A DNA stretch of 10,619 nt. It comes from an uncultured Collinsella sp. GTDB lineage: Bacteria > Actinomycetota > Coriobacteriia > Coriobacteriales > Coriobacteriaceae. The number at the start of each line of letters is the position of its first letter. Position 1 is the stretch's first letter. The position numbers and the translations under genes are program-made. The DNA is taken from NCBI GenBank assembly GCA_900552875.1, contig USCS01000039.1:1-10619 (forward strand), read 5' to 3'. Positions 6,124-10,619 of this stretch are shown in pieces. The notes under the pieces were generated by a model. That model was given only the letters and a program-made list of their open reading frames with translations. It was not told the origin of the DNA and ran no database searches.

Positions 6124-6597
6124 GTTTTGGTGCGCTAGGCAGCCCGATACACCAACCCATACTGCCCGCCTTTTCGGTTTGCATAATTCCCGGTACAGAT
6201 TGCATATATTTACTGGATACCGCCGCGTTCTCCTGGGGTACCCCATCCTGGCCCGTGCAAAAAACGGAGTATTCTGCAACGTGACCGCGCCAGCACCGCC
6301 GCGGGTGGGCAAAACTGTAGGGCGCCGTATCATTTTAAGTCCCGACATGGCGAGAATGACGCGCCCCTGCTCCGGAAAACGGCGAAATCTGACTCGGAAC
6401 GCTCGCTAGGGATATCCGAAGGCCACCGTTGGCGACGTCGAATCATATGCAGACAACTCGAACTGCAGAATACTCCAAAAAATGCACGGCGCACCCCATA
6501 GGACCCATTGCTGCATGGCGGAAAATAGGTCCTCAGCATCCCCCAGATGCATTCCCGAGAACATCACGTTTGAATTAGCAATGGACACGGCAAACAA
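6124..6597. other. Non-coding stretch with a palindrome and an inverted-repeat-bounded segment
   Basis: About 470 bases with no gene I can defend. Short open frames exist, but they lack ribosome binding sites and family features. The stretch contains the perfect palindrome TGGGGTACCCCA (6234-6245) and the segment 6253-6489 bounded by inverted repeats, listed separately. No tRNA-like or obvious sRNA structure was found by eye. Confidence 0.5.
6253..6489. repeat. 237-bp segment with inverted-repeat ends (MITE-like candidate)
   Basis: Both ends carry, in opposite orientation, CCGTGCA, six variable bases, then GGAGTATTCTGCA (6253-6278 and 6464-6489): 20 of 26 positions are fixed and the variable part has the same length. 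The 7-mer ACCCCAT occurs in direct orientation just outside both ends (6240-6246 and 6493-6499), but 6 and 3 bases away, so it is not a clean target duplication. No transposase is encoded. It may be a small non-autonomous element or a pair of regulator sites. Confidence 0.45.
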
Positions 6598-6628
6598 AAG
6601 GGCCCGAGCGTTATTTGCTCGGGCCCTT
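6598..6628 (-). terminator. Rho-independent terminator of the helicase gene
   Basis: A perfect 12-bp stem (6598-6609 with 6617-6628) has a 7-base loop and, in the minus direction, is followed by TTTTGTTTGCC counting from the base of the stem. It lies 32 bases past the helicase stop codon. Confidence 0.93.
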
Positions 6629-6660
6629 AGCTTGTCTCACGCTAGCGCGCGATGCGCATC

Positions 6661-8910
6661 TTACTTGCGCTTGCCGCCGCCGTCGCCGGGGCGACGGGAG
6701 CTGCCACCGCGCTTGCCGCCACGGCTGTTGCCGTAGCTGCCACGGTTATCGCGACCGCCGGCACGGCCGCCACGGGAGCCGGCCTGGTTGCCGCCACGAC
6801 CACCACGATAGCCGCCGCGCCGCTCTTCGCGGGTATCGTCGTAGTTGCGCCAGTCATCGCGACGATCACGGCTGGCACGCGGGTCACGACGATCGCGCGA
6901 CTCGTTAGAACGACCAGCGCCGCCGCGGCCGCCATTGCCGCGAGCACCCTCGCGACGCTCGCCGCCGCGGCTACCGCGCTCTTCAAAGCGCTTGCCGCCA
7001 CGGGACTCACCGCTGCGGGTGCCACGCTCGCCGCGACCCTCGCCGCCGCGACGCTCGTCACGGCCACCGCGCTCGTCATTGCGACCGGAACGACGACGAT
7101 CGCCCGAACCACGCTTGCCGCCACGCGAGCCACGGCCCTCATCCTCGCGCTCAACACGGCGACGACCGCCGCGGTCCTCGTCCTCGCGGCGACGGCGATG
7201 CGCCTCGCCCTGGAACTGCTTGGCACGGCGCTCGGCACGGTTGCCGCGCGGGGCCTGCTCAACGACACCAGCACCGCCGCGCTCCTCGGCAGCCACCTCG
7301 CGGGCCACACTCTCCACGGCCTCATCCACGCGAGCCTGAACGCCCTCGCGCACGCGGGTCTTGCCGCCACGCTTGGGACGACTCGGACGCTCGCCGTCGC
7401 CGCGACGCTCGTCGCGACCGCGGTTGGAACGACCGGCCACATCGCCGTAGTCATCGCCGTTGCGCTTGCCGTCGCGACGTGCCTGCTCAAGCTTCTTCTT
7501 GCTCTTGGACTTGCCGCGCTTGGTCTTCTTCTTCACCTTAAAGGCCGCAGGGTCGCGCTCGGGATCAACCGCAGGCGGATTGGGGCCCACATGCAGGTCG
7601 CCGGCCTCATAGATGTCGGCGGTCTTGTCCATGAGCTTCTCGATCTCGTAGAACTCGTCCACGTCCTGCTCGGTCACAAACGTGATGGCCCAGCCCAGCT
7701 CACCGGCACGGCCCGTACGGCCAATACGGTGGATGTAGTCGGTCGGCTCGGCCGGCACGTCAAAGTTCACGACGTAGCGCACGTCACTAATGTCGATGCC
7801 GCGGGCAAGCACGTCGGTTGCCACCAGCACGTCGACGGTACCGTCGCGGAAGGCCGAAAGCGCGCGCTCGCGCTGGGCCTGGCTGCGGTTGCCGTGGATC
7901 GCGGCGGCCTTGATGCCCTTGCGCTCCAGACGACGGCAGCAGCTGTCGGCACGGTGCTTGGTGCGCATAAAGACGATAGTACGCTCCGGGCCCTCCTTCT
8001 TGAGAAACTCGGGCAACAGGTTGTTCTTGGCCTCGATGGACACCGGGAACACAAACTGGTCAACGGTGTCGGCGGTCGACGTGGCCGGCGCGATCTCCAC
8101 GCGGGCCGGGTCGCTCACCAGGTCGGTGATCTCGCCCACGGCCTCCTCGTCGAGGGTCGCCGAGAACAGCAGCGTCTGACGCTCTGCCGGGGTCTCGCGC
8201 ACAATGCGGCGGACGGCGGGTAAAAAGCCCATGTCAAGCATGCGGTCAGCCTCGTCGAGCACCAGCACCTTGACCTCGTCCAGGTGGCAGGCACCCTGCT
8301 CGATCAGATCGACCAGACGGCCCGGCGTGGCGACCAGAATGTCGCAGCCGTACTTGAGTGCCGCGGTTTGCGGCTTGTAGCTCACGCCGCCCACGACGGT
8401 CACGGCAACATGACCGGTGACGTCGGCGATTTTGCTTGCGACCTCGTCGATTTGCTGGGCAAGCTCGCGCGTAGGGGTGATGACGAGCATCACGGGGCCG
8501 CGGCCGTTGCCCTCGGGCTTTTTAGCACCGCGATGGCGGTTGCGGCCGCCGCGCTCGCGCACGGGCTTGGGAGGAGCGATGTGTTCCAGATTGTTCATGG
8601 TCGGCAGCAAAAAGGCGGCCGTCTTGCCGGTGCCGGTCTGAGCGGCGGCAAGCAAGTCGCGGCCCTCGAGCACCACGGGGATCGAACCGGCCTGCACGGG
8701 CGTCGGCGCCGTGTAGCCCAGGTTCTCGATAGCACGGAGCATCTCGTCCGAAAGTCCCAGCTCGTCAAAGGCGGGCAGGCTCTCGGTGGCGGACTCGACG
8801 GCCTGGGCAGCATTGGCCTCATCGGCGGCATCGAAGGCAGCCTGGGTCATGGCCTCGCGGGCCTCGTCCAGAATCTCGGCGTCCGTAACGTCGGATACAG
8901 AATTACGCAT
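6661..8910 (-). CDS. DEAD-box ATP-dependent RNA helicase with long RG-rich tail
   Basis: 749 residues from the ATG at 8910, with AAGGAA 9 bases upstream. It unwinds RNA duplexes using ATP, likely in ribosome assembly or mRNA turnover. All core motifs are in order: Q motif to PTPVQ (about 48-73), AAQTGTGKT (89-97), PTRELA (146-151), TPGR (195-198), DEAD (219-222), SAT (250-252), ATDVLARGIDI (364-374), HRIGRTGRAG (394-403). A short N-terminal acidic extension precedes the core, and a basic insert (about 113-138) lies between motifs I and Ia. After about residue 445 comes a 300-residue low-complexity tail: a Lys-rich block, then dense Arg-Gly, Gly-Gly and Asp-Arg repeats to the end, expected to be disordered and RNA-binding. 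The core resembles RhlE/CsdA types; I see no DbpA-type RNA-binding domain. It is monocistronic. Subfamily and substrate are not settled. Confidence 0.95.
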   Translation of the reverse strand: MRNSVSDVTDAEILDEAREAMTQAAFDAADEANAAQAVESATESLPAFDELGLSDEMLRAIENLGYTAPTPVQAGSIPVVLEGRDLLAAAQTGTGKTAAFLLPTMNNLEHIAPPKPVRERGGRNRHRGAKKPEGNGRGPVMLVITPTRELAQQIDEVASKIADVTGHVAVTVVGGVSYKPQTAALKYGCDILVATPGRLVDLIEQGACHLDEVKVLVLDEADRMLDMGFLPAVRRIVRETPAERQTLLFSATLDEEAVGEITDLVSDPARVEIAPATSTADTVDQFVFPVSIEAKNNLLPEFLKKEGPERTIVFMRTKHRADSCCRRLERKGIKAAAIHGNRSQAQRERALSAFRDGTVDVLVATDVLARGIDISDVRYVVNFDVPAEPTDYIHRIGRTGRAGELGWAITFVTEQDVDEFYEIEKLMDKTADIYEAGDLHVGPNPPAVDPERDPAAFKVKKKTKRGKSKSKKKLEQARRDGKRNGDDYGDVAGRSNRGRDERRGDGERPSRPKRGGKTRVREGVQARVDEAVESVAREVAAEERGGAGVVEQAPRGNRAERRAKQFQGEAHRRRREDEDRGGRRRVEREDEGRGSRGGKRGSGDRRRSGRNDERGGRDERRGGEGRGERGTRSGESRGGKRFEERGSRGGERREGARGNGGRGGAGRSNESRDRRDPRASRDRRDDWRNYDDTREERRGGYRGGRGGNQAGSRGGRAGGRDNRGSYGNSRGGKRGGSSRRPGDGGGKRK

Positions 8911-9418
8911 ATGTTGTTGTTCCTTATCTGCACGCGCAATGGGCACGGCATGCGGCCGCGCGGGCGTGCTTGGTAGTGCGCTAATACATACAAAAACGGG
9001 TGCGCACAGAGAGGACGTTGCTCAGCACGCTGGCGATCGCTTTGGCAGCTCTATCACGCGCCGTCCAGACGCAGCAGCTCTAAGCGATGGAGCAGATTCG
9101 CCGCCGGTTAGTATACCCGTGCTTCGCATGCCCCCACGTAAACCACAGATGACGAGGTGGACGAGGTGGGCCCGGCTGATTGTCTCAATCTGTAACAGCT
9201 GCGGGACAAAACCGGGTCCTAATTGTTATAGATCAAGACAGAGGGGGATTTCCGTCCAGTCCAAACCAAATCTCTCAGTCTTCCTGCAATTTCGAACATG
9301 TGGCCTATAATGTTGCTTTGGTTACGCTATATATTGCGCAGCCATTTAATACGTCGCCCACCGGGGGCCATTAATTCCTATCGCCATATTGGCTAGGAAG
9401 CAATCAAAGGAGGTATCC
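8911..9418. other. Divergent intergenic region between helicase and FHA genes
   Basis: 508 bases separate the two divergent starts. The FHA promoter is annotated separately. For the helicase, TATACT on the minus strand near 9110-9115 is a possible -10 with no good -35; it would imply a leader of about 200 bases, as known for cold-shock helicases in other bacteria. A perfect 9-bp tandem repeat, GACGAGGTG twice (9151-9168), and a small bulged stem at about 9171-9205 are visible. No further gene is supported. Confidence 0.4.
9284..9311 (+). promoter_or_regulatory. Promoter of the FHA-domain gene
   Basis: A perfect TATAAT (9306-9311) is preceded by CTGCAA (9284-9289) with a 16-base spacer, a weak -35. 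The start would be near 9318, leaving an AT-rich leader of about 100 bases that contains a small GCCA/TGGC hairpin (9383-9393) ahead of the ribosome binding site. Confidence 0.55.
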
Positions 9419-10381
9419 GTGGCAGCAGAGACGCCTTGCTCGGTCCTCTATAACGATATTCGCTCGTTCGGCGGTCTTAAACATCTCGAGATCGCCCGAA
9501 TGCTCATCAATGGAAACTCTTATCTCGGCAGTACCCTGCTCGAGAAATGCTCTTCCAACCGCTCGTATCTCACCCGTTACATCGTCCATCGCAAGCCTGA
9601 CCAGTGCGCGCCCTCCATCTACAGCGACTTTACCGTCACCACGCTCAACCTTTCCTCGGCAATCTGCAGCAAGCTCGGCGGCGGCGAGTCCGCCTATCGG
9701 GCAATCGCTGAGCACTATCGCGGTCCGGCCGCCAACGAAATGATGTCGGCTCTCGCCAGCTACAAGCTGGACAGCCGCCTATATGCAAATGCCCTCAATC
9801 GCATCGACAACTTTGACGGCAATGCCATGCGCGAGAAAAGCACGCTTTACCTTATGCTCTTTGTGGCAACGGGGGCGCTCGCCGATCCCGTTCAGGGCGT
9901 GGCCACCGTCGAGCGCTTTTGCGACAGCAAGACGGGCGGGCATTTTGGCACCACCGAGACCACCGTCGGTCGTAGTTTTTTGAGCAGCTTGGATCAACCG
10001 CGCGCCGTCGCTCCCAACCTCGGCTTGCTTAGGACGCACGCCGGAAACAGCGTTGACATGCAAATCCATCCCCTCACACGCGATCCGCGCGGCACCGTGA
10101 TTGGTTCTTTGCCCAAAACCTCGCCCAGCATCACCGATGTGGACGCCGACGCATCGCGCGAGCATCTTCGCATTTGGCTTGAGGGTGAGCACTGGTACGC
10201 CCAGGGCCTTGGATCGACCAACGGCACGGTACTCGAATCGGGTGCAGGCGACGGCGATATTGTGATTGAGCCGCCGCGCGACCAACGCGAGCCTGGCAAG
10301 ATCTATCCCCCGGTGGAAATAGCCAACAGCGACAGGATCCATCTGGGTCTCTACACGACATTTCTCGTCATTGTGGACTAG
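9419..10381 (+). CDS. FHA-domain protein with unrecognised N-terminal region
   Basis: 320 residues from a GTG at 9419; AAAGGAGGT, a near-perfect ribosome binding site, lies 5 bases upstream and rules out the TTG 10 codons earlier. Residues about 223-318 form a forkhead-associated domain, a phosphothreonine-peptide reader: SREH at 246-249, GSTNGT at 265-270 and a final SDRIHLG at 304-310 are its hallmarks. The usual first GR is IGS here (228-230), and an insert of about 24 residues (274-297) precedes the last strands. Residues 1-200 look globular and alpha-helical in composition, with no signal peptide, membrane segment or kinase motif; I do not recognise the family. A role in Ser/Thr phosphorylation signalling is likely from the FHA domain alone. 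It has its own promoter and terminator, so appears monocistronic. Confidence 0.85.
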   Translation: MAAETPCSVLYNDIRSFGGLKHLEIARMLINGNSYLGSTLLEKCSSNRSYLTRYIVHRKPDQCAPSIYSDFTVTTLNLSSAICSKLGGGESAYRAIAEHYRGPAANEMMSALASYKLDSRLYANALNRIDNFDGNAMREKSTLYLMLFVATGALADPVQGVATVERFCDSKTGGHFGTTETTVGRSFLSSLDQPRAVAPNLGLLRTHAGNSVDMQIHPLTRDPRGTVIGSLPKTSPSITDVDADASREHLRIWLEGEHWYAQGLGSTNGTVLESGAGDGDIVIEPPRDQREPGKIYPPVEIANSDRIHLGLYTTFLVIVD

Positions 10382-10394
10382 CGCGGACGGCGAT

Positions 10395-10420
10395 CGAAAG
10401 ACGGCCGCGTCCGTCTTTCG
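10395..10420 (+). terminator. Rho-independent terminator of the FHA gene
   Basis: CGAAAGACGG and CCGTCTTTCG make a 10-bp perfect stem with a 6-base loop, 13 bases after the stop codon, followed by the pyrimidine-rich TCTTCTACCTTCT. The tail is not a pure U run, but position and stem are convincing. Confidence 0.8.
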
Positions 10421-10458
10421 TCTTCTACCTTCTGCGTCGTAAACGACAATGCTCAGCA

Positions 10459-10519
10459 GTATACGTGGGCAGTGCGGCTATCATGGTACTTTACCGATAT
10501 CCGCACTGCTCACGTATAC
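10459..10519. repeat. 19-bp near-perfect inverted repeat before the last gene
   Basis: The arms 10459-10477 and 10501-10519 are complementary at 18 of 19 positions, starting GTATACGTG and ending CAGTGCGG, around a 23-base AT-richer loop. It lies between the FHA terminator and the next start codon, ending 21 bases before that gene's ribosome binding site. No U tract follows, so it is not a standard terminator; a leader hairpin, operator pair or mobile repeat are all possible. Confidence 0.6.
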
Positions 10520-10551
10520 GCGCGGCAACCCATGCCAGACAAAGGAACGCC

Positions 10552-10619
10552 ATGGATACTACCGATAGCGCCTATGGCGACAAACTCATCCGTCTTGACA
10601 CGTTCGATACCGCCGTGGC
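10552..10619 (+). CDS. Unidentified protein, N-terminal 22 codons (runs off right edge)
   Basis: The ATG at 10552 has AAAGGAA 4 bases upstream and opens a frame to the window end. The visible residues begin MDTTDSAYGDKLIRLD and carry no signal peptide or known motif. A second open frame from the ATG at 10532 lacks a ribosome binding site and is less likely. Function cannot be assigned; its position after the FHA gene, behind the long dyad, suggests separate control. Confidence 0.55.
   Translation, partial: MDTTDSAYGDKLIRLDTFDTAV

Noticed and set aside
6406..6597. A 63-codon minus-strand frame in the gene-free gap
   Set aside because: Its only upstream start is a TTG lying in the U tract of the helicase terminator, internal ATGs lack ribosome binding sites, and it runs through one arm of the inverted repeat.
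6652..8223. A 523-codon Ala/Thr/Leu-rich open frame opposite the helicase
   Set aside because: It is in codon register with the helicase and mirrors its Arg/Gly-rich repeats; it has no ribosome binding site or recognisable domain.
9151..9205. Tandem 9-mer and bulged stem as a possible small RNA
   Set aside because: No convincing promoter and terminator pair frames it, and the stem is short and bulged.
9404..9715. Minus-strand open frames opposite the FHA gene
   Set aside because: They are shadows of a gene with a strong ribosome binding site and a recognisable C-terminal domain.
10532..10619. Alternative start for the last gene in another frame
   Set aside because: No ribosome binding site precedes this ATG, whereas the ATG at 10552 has AAAGGAA at good spacing.

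Overview
The window looks like chromosomal DNA from a GC-rich, host-associated member of the Coriobacteriia. A Collinsella-like genome is my best guess, and it is an inference from gene content, codon use and the style of the intergenic repeats; there is no rRNA to confirm it. Six complete genes and two genes cut by the window edges are well supported. Most are on the minus strand; only the FHA gene and the gene fragment at the right edge are on the plus strand.

Left edge (1-411): the N-terminal 62 codons of a NuoF-type iron-sulfur protein on the minus strand, with a candidate promoter, a small dyad and a leader hairpin. It is followed by the strong terminator of the neighbouring sugar operon.

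Sugar operon (444-5097, minus strand, read right to left): promoter and structured leader, glucose-type PTS EIIA, BglG/LicT-type antiterminator, PTS EIIC-EIIB permease of the alpha-glucoside/maltose type, and a GH4 6-phospho-alpha-glucosidase, ending at a 16-bp hairpin terminator. This is a self-contained import and cleavage module. EIIA passes phosphate to EIIB, the permease imports and phosphorylates a maltose-like disaccharide, and GH4 splits the phosphodisaccharide. The antiterminator probably senses PTS phosphorylation and controls read-through in the leader. The leader holds a RAT-like hairpin that overlaps one arm of a second stem, which would be a simple switch.

Middle (5100-6660): two 13-bp dyads 21 bp apart upstream of the operon promoter, a REP-like repeat cluster, a stand-alone EFR1-type flavodoxin/ferredoxin gene, then about 620 bp without a convincing gene. 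That gap contains two 12-bp palindromes and a 237-bp stretch bounded by an inverted repeat.

Right part (6598-10619): a DEAD-box RNA helicase with an unusually long Arg/Gly/Asp-rich tail and a textbook terminator; a 508-bp divergent intergenic region; a protein with a C-terminal FHA domain and an N-terminal half I do not recognise; its terminator; a 19-bp near-perfect dyad; and the first 22 codons of another gene.

The observations most worth a second look are the operon leader switch, the inverted-repeat-bounded intergenic element, the FHA protein, and the dyad in front of the last gene. I see no phage, CRISPR or defence island here.
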